Assembly (NCBI RefSeq): GCF_039541075.1
Contig: NZ_BAABFN010000002.1
Coordinates: 682,001 to 746,000, forward strand
DNA length: 64,000 bases
From: Compostibacter hankyongensis
GTDB lineage: Bacteria > Bacteroidota > Bacteroidia > Chitinophagales > Chitinophagaceae
Direction of reading: 5' to 3'
Each line of letters begins with the position of its first letter. Position 1 is the first letter of the stretch. Below the pieces are notes generated by a model. That model did not search any database. It was given only the letters and a program-made list of their open reading frames with translations, and was not told the DNA's origin. Of the stretch, positions 15,715 to 25,177 are shown piece by piece. Position numbers and translations under genes: made by a program.

Positions 15715-16087
15715 TCAATTTTTTTTAAAATTATCTTATTCCAGAAAAGGTTGAAAAATTTGACCTCATAACAAATAATCATTATACAATTAAACCGATC
15801 ACAAAATATCTGTGATTTTTGCAGACTAACAAATGAAAATTAATTTATGCAAAAAATAAACAAATTTTCAATTTATTTGAAATAATTAATTATCTAATCG
15901 TACTTATATATGATAAGTACAGCGCTATATTCAATGTTATTGGATTTAAGCTCATTCAAATGGGACTGTTGGTCTTCAATAATAGAGGCTCTATTGCCAT
16001 TTGATAATTTTGCTATTCCGCGCATTTCGTCCACCGCTTCCCCCAAAGTTTGAAATCCCCCCCTTCTGCAATACTTTTGCACTTCGT
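15715..16087. other. AT-rich intergenic stretch of the islet
   Basis: Nothing clearly coding is seen. It contains the operator-like palindrome at 15798-15816 and an 8-bp inverted repeat (GTACTTAT/ATAAGTAC, 15900-15920). A 62-codon minus-strand frame (16082-15894) resembles nothing known to me. AT-richness fades at about 16030, just before the valS promoter. Confidence 0.5.
15798..15816. promoter_or_regulatory. Palindrome ATCACA-N7-TGTGAT, probable TA operator
   Basis: A perfect 6-bp inverted repeat overlaps a near-promoter box on the minus strand (TATTTTG). It lies ahead of the toxin-like frame. Autoregulation by the HTH antitoxin at such a palindrome is the usual arrangement in type II toxin-antitoxin operons. 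Confidence 0.5.
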
Positions 16088-16095
16088 TATCTTTG
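16088..16095 (+). promoter_or_regulatory. -7 box TATCTTTG for valS
   Basis: A perfect consensus box ends 5 bases before the valS ATG (16101), so the transcript would be nearly leaderless. A second similar sequence, TACTTTTG, lies about 18 bases further upstream. Confidence 0.5.
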
Positions 16096-16100
16096 GTGAT

Positions 16101-18761
16101 ATGGAATTAGCAAAAAACTACGAGGCGGCGGCTGCCGCGGAAAAATGGTACCAGCACTGGATGGAACGCGGTTATTTCCGCTCCGAACCGGACGAAAGGA
16201 CGCCCTATACGGTGGTGATCCCTCCGCCCAACGTGACCGGCGTGCTGCACATGGGACATACCCTGAACGAAACGGTGCAGGATATCCTCATCCGCCGCGC
16301 CCGCATGAAGGGATACAACGCCTGCTGGGTGCCCGGCAGCGACCATGCCTCCATTGCCACCGAAGCCCGCGTGGTCAACATGCTCAGGGAAAAAAATATC
16401 GAGAAAAGCAGCTTGAGCCGGGAGGAATTTCTCCGGTATGCTTTTGAATGGAAGGAAAAATACGGCGGCATCATCTACAGCCAGATCAGGAAGCTGGGCT
16501 GCTCCTGCGACTGGGAGCGGGTCAATTTCACCATGGACGACCACTATTACCGGGCTGTGATCAAGGTATTCACAGATCTTTACCGCAAAGGACTGGTTTA
16601 CCGGGGGGCGCGGATGATCAACTGGGACCCCAAAGCAAAAACCGCGCTGAGCGACGAAGAGGTGGAATACAAAGACCTCGAAGGCAAGCTTTACTATGTC
16701 CGCTACGCCCTGGAAGACGGAGAAGGACAGCTGACCGGTGAAAGCATCACCATCGCCACACAACGCCCCGAAACCATCATGGGCGACACCGCCGTATGCG
16801 TGAACCCGGACGATGAGCGATATAAGCACCTCTCCGGGCACTTTGCCATCATTCCCCTGGTGAACCGGCGGGTACCGCTGATCTTCGATGATTATGTGGA
16901 CCCCTCCTTCGGTACCGGGGCGCTGAAGGTAACGCCCGCCCACGACATCAACGACTATAACCTGGGGCTGAAATACAACCTGGAGGTGATCGATACCCTC
17001 AATGAAGACGGTACCCTCAGCGATGCCGCCCAGGTTTTTGTAGGGATGGACCGCTTCCTGGCGCGCGAAAAAACTGTGGCCGTCCTCCGCGAGCAGGGCC
17101 TGCTGGTAAAGGAAGAAACTTATCCTACCCGCCTCGGCTACAGTCAGCGTAACCCGGATACGGTAGTGGAGCCGCGCATCAGCACGCAATGGTTCGTAAA
17201 AATGCGGGAGCTGGCACAGCCTGCCCTGGAAGCGGTAACACAAGGGGATGTAAAGATCTACCCGGGCGACCGCTTTATGGCCACCTACAAATACTGGATG
17301 GAAAATGTGAAGGACTGGTGCATCAGCCGACAGCTCTGGTGGGGACAACGCATCCCCGCCTGGTACGACGGGGACGGGAATATCTATGTCGCCGAAACCG
17401 AAACCGAAGCGCTGCAGCAATGGGCGGAAGCCAACGGAAAGGAAGAACCTTCCCCAGCGGATGTGGGGCAGCTGCGGCAGGACGATGATGTGCTGGATAC
17501 CTGGTTTTCATCCTGGCTCTGGCCCATGGAAGTTTTCCGGGGCATCACCGAGCCCGGCAATGCAGACATCCGGTACTACTATCCCACTTCCGTGCTGGTC
17601 ACAGGGCAGGACATTATCTTCTTCTGGGTAGCGCGGATGATCATGGCGGGTCTCGAATACGAGCATCAGAAGCCTTTCCACGAGGTCTATTTCACCGGCA
17701 TGGTGCGCGATAAGCTCGGCCGCAAGATGAGCAAATCGCTGGGCAACTCTCCTGACCTGCTGCAGCTGATCGATCAGTACGGTGCGGATGCCGTGCGCTT
17801 CGGCATCCTCATCTCCTCCCCCGCCGGCAACGACCTGCTTTTTGACGAGTCTTCGCTGGAACAGGGACGCTTTTTCTGCAATAAGCTCTGGAACGCTATG
17901 AAGCTGGTAAAGTTGTGGGAAGAACGGCAGGCGGAGATACCTGATGAGAATGATAATTTTGCCCTGCAATGGTTTGAGCACCGCCTGCGGGAAGCCTCCC
18001 GGCAGCTGGAAGAACTGTTTCGCGACTTCCGGCTCAACGAAGCCCTGAAGGTCATCTACAGCCTTATCTGGGACGATTTCTGCTCCTGGTACCTGGAATG
18101 GATAAAGCCCGCGCAGGGAGCGTCCATCTCCGCTGCAGCTTATGAACGCACAGTAAGCTTTTTTGAACAGCTGCTGCAGCTGCTGCATCCCTTTATGCCT
18201 TTCGTAACCGAAGAGCTTTATCATCTGCTCCGCGAACGCACCGAAGGGGACGACCTGATCGTACGGCAACTGCCGGCTGTCGCTGAACCGGATCCTCAGG
18301 CGCTGGAACAGGGACGCCTGGCACAGACCGTGATCACGGCGCTCCGCGATGCGCGCAACAAAAACCGGCTGAAGCCGCGGGACCCCATCACGCTGCATAT
18401 CCTTACCGCTCAGCCCGCCGCCTACCGCGAGCTCGAATCCATCCTGGTACGGCAGGTCAACGCCGGCGCGCTGCACTATACGGATAAAGCCATCACCGGG
18501 AGCCTGACCCTGGTGGTAGACGCTGATAAATTCTTCATCGAAGCAGACAAACCGGCCGATACAACGGCCCAACGGGAACAGCTGCAAAAAGATCTCCTTT
18601 ACCAGCAACAGTTTCTCGCTGCGGTGGAGAAAAAGCTGGGGAATGAGCGCTTTGTGCAAAATGCCAGCCCTGCCGTCGTGGAGAACGAACGGAAGAAAAA
18701 ATCCGATGCCGAAGCCCGCATAAAAGCCATTACCGAGAGCCTGGAATCAGGCGAAAGGTAA
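16101..18761 (+). CDS. valS: Valyl-tRNA synthetase
   Basis: This 886-residue class I aminoacyl-tRNA synthetase charges tRNA-Val. The HIGH signature reads HMGH at 50-53 (PPPNVTGVLHMGH) and KMSKS stands at 542-546. Between them lies the CP1 editing domain (TQRPETIMGDTAVCVNPDD). The C-terminus has the coiled-coil arm (about 820-886, rich in Lys, Glu and Gln) typical of ValRS. The ATG at 16101 is chosen over an open upstream frame because the promoter box lies between them. Confidence 0.97.
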   Translation: MELAKNYEAAAAAEKWYQHWMERGYFRSEPDERTPYTVVIPPPNVTGVLHMGHTLNETVQDILIRRARMKGYNACWVPGSDHASIATEARVVNMLREKNIEKSSLSREEFLRYAFEWKEKYGGIIYSQIRKLGCSCDWERVNFTMDDHYYRAVIKVFTDLYRKGLVYRGARMINWDPKAKTALSDEEVEYKDLEGKLYYVRYALEDGEGQLTGESITIATQRPETIMGDTAVCVNPDDERYKHLSGHFAIIPLVNRRVPLIFDDYVDPSFGTGALKVTPAHDINDYNLGLKYNLEVIDTLNEDGTLSDAAQVFVGMDRFLAREKTVAVLREQGLLVKEETYPTRLGYSQRNPDTVVEPRISTQWFVKMRELAQPALEAVTQGDVKIYPGDRFMATYKYWMENVKDWCISRQLWWGQRIPAWYDGDGNIYVAETETEALQQWAEANGKEEPSPADVGQLRQDDDVLDTWFSSWLWPMEVFRGITEPGNADIRYYYPTSVLVTGQDIIFFWVARMIMAGLEYEHQKPFHEVYFTGMVRDKLGRKMSKSLGNSPDLLQLIDQYGADAVRFGILISSPAGNDLLFDESSLEQGRFFCNKLWNAMKLVKLWEERQAEIPDENDNFALQWFEHRLREASRQLEELFRDFRLNEALKVIYSLIWDDFCSWYLEWIKPAQGASISAAAYERTVSFFEQLLQLLHPFMPFVTEELYHLLRERTEGDDLIVRQLPAVAEPDPQALEQGRLAQTVITALRDARNKNRLKPRDPITLHILTAQPAAYRELESILVRQVNAGALHYTDKAITGSLTLVVDADKFFIEADKPADTTAQREQLQKDLLYQQQFLAAVEKKLGNERFVQNASPAVVENERKKKSDAEARIKAITESLESGER

Positions 18762-18780
18762 AGAGTAAAAGGTTAAAGTC
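18752..18780. repeat. GGTAAAG/AGTAAAAGGTTAAAG repeat at the valS stop
   Basis: AAAGGTAAAGAGTAAAAGGTTAAAG includes the valS stop codon. Reverse-complemented, it reads TTAACCTTTTACTCTTTACC, the same style as the repeat at 11749-11798. Confidence 0.5.
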
Positions 18781-18796
18781 ATTTTAAGAATCTCTT

Positions 18797-21724
18797 TTAA
18801 AACTGCAAAGGCACCGTCAGCTGCCAGCGGCCGCTGCGGTCCGGATAGAACCAGTCCGGATCCAGCAGATAGCTGTAACGGATCCCCAACGGAAGCTGCA
18901 GCACCCCAAAGAGCTGCACATCCAGGTACAGGGTACCGCCCACCGAGCGGAACATGCGGTTGTCGCCTCCGGCCCGGGCAGACAGGCGGGCCCTGCTGTA
19001 ATCAAAAAATCCCTGGGCGCGTACCCGTTTCAGGTACAGCCAGCTAAACCCCACATCCGGATATAAAAGCGGCAGCTGGTAATTTACCCCTGCCCGCCAT
19101 ATTTGCCGGTAGGGCGCCTTTTCATAGCCGGCGGCATAGATAAAATCATCCGTATAAAGATATTCTTCCCGGCGATCTCGACGACCGTATCCCAGGTCGA
19201 AATACAGGCTGTGGGTAGGAAAAAGACCGGGGAAAAACAGGGTGGCCGCAGCCGTCAGCTGCGTTGCATACAGGCCGCCCATGCTGTGACGATAGGTCAG
19301 CAGCAGGGTCTGACCAAAACGGGGATTGAACTGCTGCGGGGCCGTAAACCGGGTATTGGTGAATTGCAGCGCCGGCGCCAGATAGGTAAAGGTATAGTTG
19401 CTGCCCTGCAGATGCTGATCCGGCAGAAACCGTACATAGTCCGCATGCAGGTTGGCCCCGAGGCTGAGGTAACGCAGGTAACGGCCGGTTGAGAAGTTGA
19501 ACGGCAGCGTAAATCCGCCGGAGATATCCGTTTCGTTCCATACCACCTTGCGGTGCTGCGACGTATATTCGTACCGGTGAAACTGTTCTTCCACCGTGGC
19601 GTTGAGCATGGGATACCAGCCGCCGTATTGTACCTGGAAACGGGCAAATGGGTTTTTGTCGTTGAAGTTATAGCCGCCGCCGGCATTCATCTGCAAGGTG
19701 TTCAGCGTATTGCCGGACTGCAGGAAAATACCGGTTTCGGGAAACTCCGGCAGGGGCGACCAGCTGTGCACGCGAAACAGATGCTGTCCTTTTTTATAAC
19801 GCGTAACCGCAAAGTCACGCGCCGGTATTTTAGCGCTGATATCTCCACCTTCCTGTCCCAGGGCCTCATCCACATAAGGATTCTGTACGCCGGCAAGCCG
19901 CGCCGTATCGAAAGGGGCCCAGGCGGCAGGGTTCCAGTCCGTTTGCAGCAGCCGGCTGCCCTCCAGCTGAAATTCGGAAAACAGGATACGCTGCTCCGCC
20001 GTGTCGGCGGCGGCCCCATAGCTGTCCCGCAACCGCTCCGTGACCCGGAATATCCGATGGTCCCGCAGCCGCACTGCATAGAGGTTTACTACAGCGCCGT
20101 ACGCCGCAGGATACAGGACGTAATCCCCTGCGGGCACGGGCATGCCGGTGACATGCCAGGAAAAAGGGGTCAGGCGCTGCAGCCGGCCGGTCTGCAGGTC
20201 CACGCTCACCAGACCGGTCTTGCCCTCCCGGTCCCGTGCGGAGGCGTATACATGTGTCCCGTCTGCACTAAACTTGGGATAGCTGTAATAAAATCCTTCG
20301 GGGTTGGGCAGCCTTTTTTGCGAGGTTCCCGTGGCGGCATCCAGCACCACCAGGGCATAATGCAGGGTATCGCCGACTTCCAGCGCCACGATATGCTTTC
20401 CGTCGGCGGAGATGTCCGGGGCGAAAAGCCGGCTGCGATGGGTAAGGGTATGCGTACGGCGCGCGGATAGGTCAAAGATGCGGATGACCGAATAGGACCG
20501 CCAGCCCCAGCGGACATCGGGACGGGTTTCGGACCATACTATCTTATTCCCCCGGAAGGAGAAATAGGTATCGTCCGGCAGTCCCGGTCTTACCAGCACC
20601 TCAGTATGACCGGCGCTGTCTACCGCCACGATGGCTGCCGTACGGTCAAAGCCCCGGCGCAAGGCCAGCACCCTTCCGTCCGGCATCGGGTAAGGGTACA
20701 GGTAATCGGTGACCGCCCGCCGGCGGGGTACCGGCAGCGCTGACGTGGACGTTTCCGAAGTGTTTTTCCTTTGCTGCTCCCAGCGGTCGCCATAATAGCG
20801 GAAGGACTGCCGGTAGAATCCGGGGATCTTATGACCTGTATTCTCCTTCAGGGAAGCGGCCAGGGGAAAGATATCATAATGCAGCCATTTGAAGCCCTTC
20901 CGGCCTTCCTGCCCGTGGATATAACGGCTGTCCAGCAGCCCCTCATGCGCGATTTTTTCCCAGAAATGCATCCCGTATTGCTGCCGCCCGTAGGAGATCA
21001 TCAGGTATCCCAGCTGGTAGCGGTTGTCCGGAAGACGATCCTTGTAGGAGCCGTTAAACACTTTTGCATAAGGATAATCCTTGTTTTCGAGATACATGCC
21101 CCGGAACTCATCAAAAAAGGCCGGCTGCCGTCCCCGTCCCTGGCTGCTGAGAGCGGTTTCCATAAATACGGCCTCGCCCTCCCAGAACCAACCTGGTATC
21201 AGCGCGCTGGTCGACGCAGCCTGACCGTTGTCTCCGAAAACGATGCCGAGGGTCCGGCCCACGCCGGCCCGGAAATTCATGTTCTGCAGGGCGTGGCGGT
21301 ACTCATGGAGAGACAGCTGCTGCATCCAGTTCAGCGTTCCCAACGTAAAGGGATCCTGGGCCGGACCGCCTTCAAATTCCGAGCGGAAGGGCGACAGGGC
21401 CACATATCCGTTGGAATAGCTGACCCGGGGCTGGAGCACGATATCGAGCTTGCGCTGCCGGTCCCCGATGGATCGGCGGACCTGCGCATTCAGATAGGTG
21501 GCGGTGCCCGCTACCCGCCGGGCCTGCGTTTCCAGCCCCTCGGGAAAAATCACCCGCAGGGTATCGGTGTTGATCTGCCGCCATTTTACGGAGGGGGGAT
21601 TGCCGCCGAAAACCTGTGCGGCGGCATATCCTGCCGACAGCAATACCGCGCACAACAGGAGCAGTCCTTTTCTGAAAGGCTGCCCAAAGAAAGATTTCCT
21701 CCCCGGGAAATTGTTTTCGGTCAT
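18797..21724 (-). CDS. Exported HExxH protein with beta-propeller and C-terminal barrel
   Basis: The start at 21724 precedes a basic N-terminus and a signal peptide (GLLLLCAVLLSAGYAAAQ), giving 975 residues. An HEYRH motif in SLHEYRHALQNMN, followed by GEAVFMETA, fits a gluzincin metallopeptidase (Peptidase_MA-like). The middle holds TolB/WD40-like repeats (DISADGKHIVALEVGDT, PKFSADGTHVYASARD). The last third alternates aromatic beta strands and ends WQLTVPLQF, a terminal Phe as in outer-membrane barrels. It is probably an outer-membrane protein of unknown substrate. The stop of sdaA lies 48 bases upstream. Confidence 0.75.
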   Translation of the reverse strand: MTENNFPGRKSFFGQPFRKGLLLLCAVLLSAGYAAAQVFGGNPPSVKWRQINTDTLRVIFPEGLETQARRVAGTATYLNAQVRRSIGDRQRKLDIVLQPRVSYSNGYVALSPFRSEFEGGPAQDPFTLGTLNWMQQLSLHEYRHALQNMNFRAGVGRTLGIVFGDNGQAASTSALIPGWFWEGEAVFMETALSSQGRGRQPAFFDEFRGMYLENKDYPYAKVFNGSYKDRLPDNRYQLGYLMISYGRQQYGMHFWEKIAHEGLLDSRYIHGQEGRKGFKWLHYDIFPLAASLKENTGHKIPGFYRQSFRYYGDRWEQQRKNTSETSTSALPVPRRRAVTDYLYPYPMPDGRVLALRRGFDRTAAIVAVDSAGHTEVLVRPGLPDDTYFSFRGNKIVWSETRPDVRWGWRSYSVIRIFDLSARRTHTLTHRSRLFAPDISADGKHIVALEVGDTLHYALVVLDAATGTSQKRLPNPEGFYYSYPKFSADGTHVYASARDREGKTGLVSVDLQTGRLQRLTPFSWHVTGMPVPAGDYVLYPAAYGAVVNLYAVRLRDHRIFRVTERLRDSYGAAADTAEQRILFSEFQLEGSRLLQTDWNPAAWAPFDTARLAGVQNPYVDEALGQEGGDISAKIPARDFAVTRYKKGQHLFRVHSWSPLPEFPETGIFLQSGNTLNTLQMNAGGGYNFNDKNPFARFQVQYGGWYPMLNATVEEQFHRYEYTSQHRKVVWNETDISGGFTLPFNFSTGRYLRYLSLGANLHADYVRFLPDQHLQGSNYTFTYLAPALQFTNTRFTAPQQFNPRFGQTLLLTYRHSMGGLYATQLTAAATLFFPGLFPTHSLYFDLGYGRRDRREEYLYTDDFIYAAGYEKAPYRQIWRAGVNYQLPLLYPDVGFSWLYLKRVRAQGFFDYSRARLSARAGGDNRMFRSVGGTLYLDVQLFGVLQLPLGIRYSYLLDPDWFYPDRSGRWQLTVPLQF

Positions 21725-21771
21725 ACCGTTATCTGCTGTCTTTCCGTAAATCGGGTTACTGGCTACTGTCC

Positions 21772-23211
21772 TCAGCATTCGCTGAGGCTGATCGGTATTC
21801 GTACGGCAAGTCCCCCTTCGGAGGTTTCTTTATATTTGGAATTCATGTCCAGCGCCGTTTCCCACATGGTCCTTACCACGGCATCCAGGGAAACCTTGGC
21901 CAGATCGGGGTTGCTTTGCAGGGCCAGCTGCGAGGCCGTGATGGCCTTTACCGCCCCCATGGTATTCCGTTCAATGCAAGGCACCTGTACCAGGCCGCCG
22001 ATCGGATCGCAGGTCAGCCCCAGGTGATGCTCCATGGCAATCTCCGCCGCCATGAGCACCTGCCGTTGCGTGCCGCCGAGACATTCGGTAAGACCCGCCG
22101 CCGCCATGGCGGCAGATACGCCGATCTCCGCTTGGCATCCGCCCATCGCCGCCGAGATGGTAGCGCCTTTTTTAAACAGGCTCCCGATAGCCCCGGCCGT
22201 CAGCAGAAACGGAACAATGCGCTCCGCGGCCGCCTGCTCTTCGCAAAAGACAGTCCAATATTGCAGCACGGCCGGGATTACGCCTGCCGCGCCGTTGGTA
22301 GGCGCCGTCACCACCCGTCCGAAAGCGGCGTTTTCCTCATTCACCGCGAGGGCGAAGCAGTTTACCCAGTCCAGCGTATATTTAAATCCCTGTCCGCCTT
22401 TCCGGGTGGCGGCTATCCAGGCCTCATACCCGTCATAGGCAGCGTTGCGGCCCAGTAATTTTTTATTCAGCGCCGCCGCCCTCCGGGCTACCCCAAGCCC
22501 GCCGGGAAGGGTTCCTTCGGTATGGCAGCCCCGGTATATGCAGCCGCTCATGGTTTCAAAGATATGATGCAATCCCGCACGGGTAGCTTCTTCCGGCCGC
22601 CAGCTGGCTTCGTTTTCCAGTACGATATCCGAGATATTCAGGCCTGTTTTTATACACCATTGCAGCAGATCGCGGGCGGTGTCGGTAGGAAACTGCAGCG
22701 TCTTTTCTCCGGCGGGAGGATGCTCCAGCTCCGTTTCCGTGGCCACAAAACCGCCGCCTACCGAGTAATAGGTTTCCGCGATGCTGTCCCCGCCTTCCAG
22801 CTCGGCGCCGAAGGTAAGGGCATTGGGGTGAAGGGGCAGGCTTTCCATGACCAGAAAAAGAATATCGCTGTCCGGATCGAAGGACAGCGGGACCGTTCCC
22901 TGCAGCAGCAGCTGCCGTCGCTCCCGGATAGCGGCGATTTTGGCACGCAGGCTGCCGGTGTCGAAGGTAACCGGGTCTTCCCCGCAAAGCCCCAGCTGTA
23001 CGGCGATATCGGTACCGTGACCTTTTCCTGTTTTGGCCAGGGAACCGTACAGCCGGACCGTCACGCGGCGGACGCGGGGCAGGGCTCCGCAGGCCGACAG
23101 CTTCTCCAGGAAGCAGCGGGCTGCCTTCCAGGGCCCCAGGGTATGGGAGCTGGAGGGACCTATCCCGATCTTAAAGATATCGAATACGGAAATGTCTTCC
23201 TGCGCTGTCAT
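21772..23211 (-). CDS. sdaA: L-serine ammonia-lyase, iron-sulfur type
   Basis: The 479-residue single-chain enzyme converts L-serine to pyruvate and ammonia using a 4Fe-4S cluster. The N-terminal half starts with SVFDIFKIGIGPSSSHTLGP, the typical beta-domain signature. The C-terminal half has the cluster cysteines in GGCQAEIG, GLTCDPIGG and VPCIERN. The TNGAAGVIPAVLQY segment is also characteristic. The gene appears to have its own promoter region in the 136-base gap shared with the divergent HU-CCDC81 gene. Confidence 0.95.
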   Translation of the reverse strand: MTAQEDISVFDIFKIGIGPSSSHTLGPWKAARCFLEKLSACGALPRVRRVTVRLYGSLAKTGKGHGTDIAVQLGLCGEDPVTFDTGSLRAKIAAIRERRQLLLQGTVPLSFDPDSDILFLVMESLPLHPNALTFGAELEGGDSIAETYYSVGGGFVATETELEHPPAGEKTLQFPTDTARDLLQWCIKTGLNISDIVLENEASWRPEEATRAGLHHIFETMSGCIYRGCHTEGTLPGGLGVARRAAALNKKLLGRNAAYDGYEAWIAATRKGGQGFKYTLDWVNCFALAVNEENAAFGRVVTAPTNGAAGVIPAVLQYWTVFCEEQAAAERIVPFLLTAGAIGSLFKKGATISAAMGGCQAEIGVSAAMAAAGLTECLGGTQRQVLMAAEIAMEHHLGLTCDPIGGLVQVPCIERNTMGAVKAITASQLALQSNPDLAKVSLDAVVRTMWETALDMNSKYKETSEGGLAVRIPISLSEC

Positions 23212-23331
23212 GATGTATAGCTGTAATGATAAAGATAGCTTCGTTTCGGCGAACTGCCGCCGGCGACTTTTTCTTTTTAGAAAAAGTCATAATATCTATC
23301 AAGTTTAATATACTTTTCTGCCCTGTTTCAT

Positions 23332-23339
23332 TATATTTG
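23332..23339 (+). promoter_or_regulatory. -7 box TATATTTG
   Basis: A perfect TAnnTTTG lies 8 bases before the ATG at 23348, again giving a very short leader. Confidence 0.55.
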
Positions 23340-23347
23340 TCCGTATT

Positions 23348-24199
23348 ATGTTGCATACGCAGACACTGGCCTCCCTCCTGAAACAGTATTTCTATGCCCA
23401 GCGGGTACTTCCCGTTCCCGGGCTGGGAACCTTTCGTGCGGGGACGGGGGAAAAGGCGGAGCAGGACGGGGCGGAAATGCCTGTCGAACTAAGCTTTACC
23501 CAGGATGCCCGGACGGAGGCGGATGACGCGCTCATCCGCTATATTATGGAAAAAACCGGGAAGATGCGCTCGCTGGCGCTTGCCGATCTGCAATCATTCG
23601 CCGGGCAGGCCCGTGAAATGCTGAATATCCGCCAGCCTTTTGATTTTGAAGGCATAGGCACGCTTTATATGGACCCGCGGGGACTTATCCACCTGCGGGA
23701 GGCGCCCCGCACCCGGGAAACCGCTGCGGCTCCCTCCTCCGCTCATCCGCTGAGCCGGGTAAAAGCCCATCCGGCCGGGAAAAAACGGACGGGCAGGAAC
23801 CTGCTGCTTGCTTTGTCCTTTCTGTTCGTGGTGCTGGCCCTGCTGGCAGGATTTTATTTTTTCCGGATGCAGGGTATCCGGAAAGGCCCTTTACCGGCGC
23901 CTGCCGCCCCGCAGGAATCGGCGCTGGTGAAGCCGCAACAGCCTCCGGCAACCGATAGCGCCGCTGCTGCGACCGGTTTATTGCAATATGAAGTGGTATT
24001 CGAAACAGCAGGGAAAAGTCGCGCCCTGCACCGCTATGAGGAGCTGAAAAGCTGGGGACATCATATCCGCCTGACCACACATGATTCCGTTCGCTATACG
24101 CTCTCGGTGCCTTTCCGGACAGCCCCGGAAGACAGCAGCGCCATGAAAGACTCCATATTTATCCAATACGGAAGGCCCGTCTATATCCGTTTGCCGTAA
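23348..24199 (+). CDS. HU-CCDC81-like and SPOR-like membrane protein
   Basis: The 283-residue protein has three parts. Residues 1-120 hold two small HU/CCDC81-type units (LASLLKQYFYAQRVLPVPGL, then FAGQAREMLNIRQPFDFEGI). A membrane span lies at about 150-172 (LLLALSFLFVVLALLAGFYF). After a Pro/Ala linker, a C-terminal segment resembles a SPOR domain (YEVVFETAGKSRALHRYEEL, then HHIRL). This plan is common in Bacteroidota and suggests a cytoplasm-to-peptidoglycan link in cell division or envelope upkeep; the exact role is not known. Confidence 0.78.
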   Translation: MLHTQTLASLLKQYFYAQRVLPVPGLGTFRAGTGEKAEQDGAEMPVELSFTQDARTEADDALIRYIMEKTGKMRSLALADLQSFAGQAREMLNIRQPFDFEGIGTLYMDPRGLIHLREAPRTRETAAAPSSAHPLSRVKAHPAGKKRTGRNLLLALSFLFVVLALLAGFYFFRMQGIRKGPLPAPAAPQESALVKPQQPPATDSAAAATGLLQYEVVFETAGKSRALHRYEELKSWGHHIRLTTHDSVRYTLSVPFRTAPEDSSAMKDSIFIQYGRPVYIRLP

Positions 24200-24222
24200 G
24201 CCGTCGGAGAACGGCGCAGCCG

Positions 24223-25017
24223 TCAGGGCTCATAGCTGGTGACCAGGTGGAGGATCACCGGAGTTGAGGTATCGCCGGGCAATCCGCCGGCATAAAGCGT
24301 ATAGATACCGCCTTCGCGGAAGGAAACGCTGGACGGGGGAGCCGTCAGGCTGTCCGTGACCGCAGATTTCAACGAGATGGTATAATTGCCGGGGTCCATT
24401 TCCAGGTACGCGCCTTTTGAAGGATCCTTGGCCACATCGGCAAACTCCCGGTCTTTAAATACAGGCGTATTATTGGCATACAGGGTAAGGGCGCTGTCGC
24501 CGGGCACAAGCTGCAGGAAGCGCACCCGTGCTTTTTCCTCCAGGGGAGTGGTGGTCAGCCCGTCATTCAGCAGCAGGTATTTGACCGGCCGGGTGGTATC
24601 ATAGGCAAATATGGAGTAGGCCCGGTTGCCGTCGACGTCCACCGAGGCGTCCAGCAGGTTATAGACCGTATCACGGTAGATGGTATCGAGCACAACGGAG
24701 TCCGTCATGCTGACACTGTCGGTGACAAGGGTATCGGCGGTAATGCTGTCAATGATCCTCGCGTTTTGCCGTATTTCCAGGGAAGCGCTGCCGGATGACA
24801 CATTGACATAGCCGGTCCTGTCCCCGAATCCCAGCGGGGCGCCGGTTTCCTTGCCGTTGACCAGCACCGTCAGAGGCAGGGTGTCGGGCGACGCCTGCAC
24901 AAACATGATTCCGGAATTGGAAAGCGGGTCGTTATTGCGGTACTTGGTACAAGCCAGACCCGTAAACAAAGCTATCACAGACAGGGCACCCAGGGGCCGT
25001 ACAATTCTTTTCACCAT
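24223..25017 (-). CDS. DUF4397 lipoprotein, first copy
   Basis: This 264-residue exported lipoprotein has its lipobox ending at Cys23 (FTGLAC). The DUF4397 pattern is clear: FVQASPDTLPLTVLVNGK, then VRFLQLVPGDSALTLYANN in the second half, both describing Ig-like beta domains. The family is abundant in Bacteroidota and thought to be surface-exposed, without known activity. A close paralogue lies 160 bases upstream on the same strand, so the pair may be one transcript. Confidence 0.87.
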   Translation of the reverse strand: MVKRIVRPLGALSVIALFTGLACTKYRNNDPLSNSGIMFVQASPDTLPLTVLVNGKETGAPLGFGDRTGYVNVSSGSASLEIRQNARIIDSITADTLVTDSVSMTDSVVLDTIYRDTVYNLLDASVDVDGNRAYSIFAYDTTRPVKYLLLNDGLTTTPLEEKARVRFLQLVPGDSALTLYANNTPVFKDREFADVAKDPSKGAYLEMDPGNYTISLKSAVTDSLTAPPSSVSFREGGIYTLYAGGLPGDTSTPVILHLVTSYEP

Positions 25018-25177
25018 ATGCTGCGCTCTTTAAGATAAGTTTTGTTTTACCGGATAATCAGCAAAACCTACTAAAGTGCGATGACCTGGTTATACAGGGT
25101 ATCGGATCACAAAGATATTTAAAATGCGCCGATGCCGGGAGATATCGCCCGGCAGAGCGGCGCAAAAAAACATTTAC

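Noticed and set aside
15894..16082. 62-codon minus-strand frame in the AT-rich islet
   Set aside because: No known family, short, and starts at the valS promoter; it may be a remnant but could not be supported as a gene.
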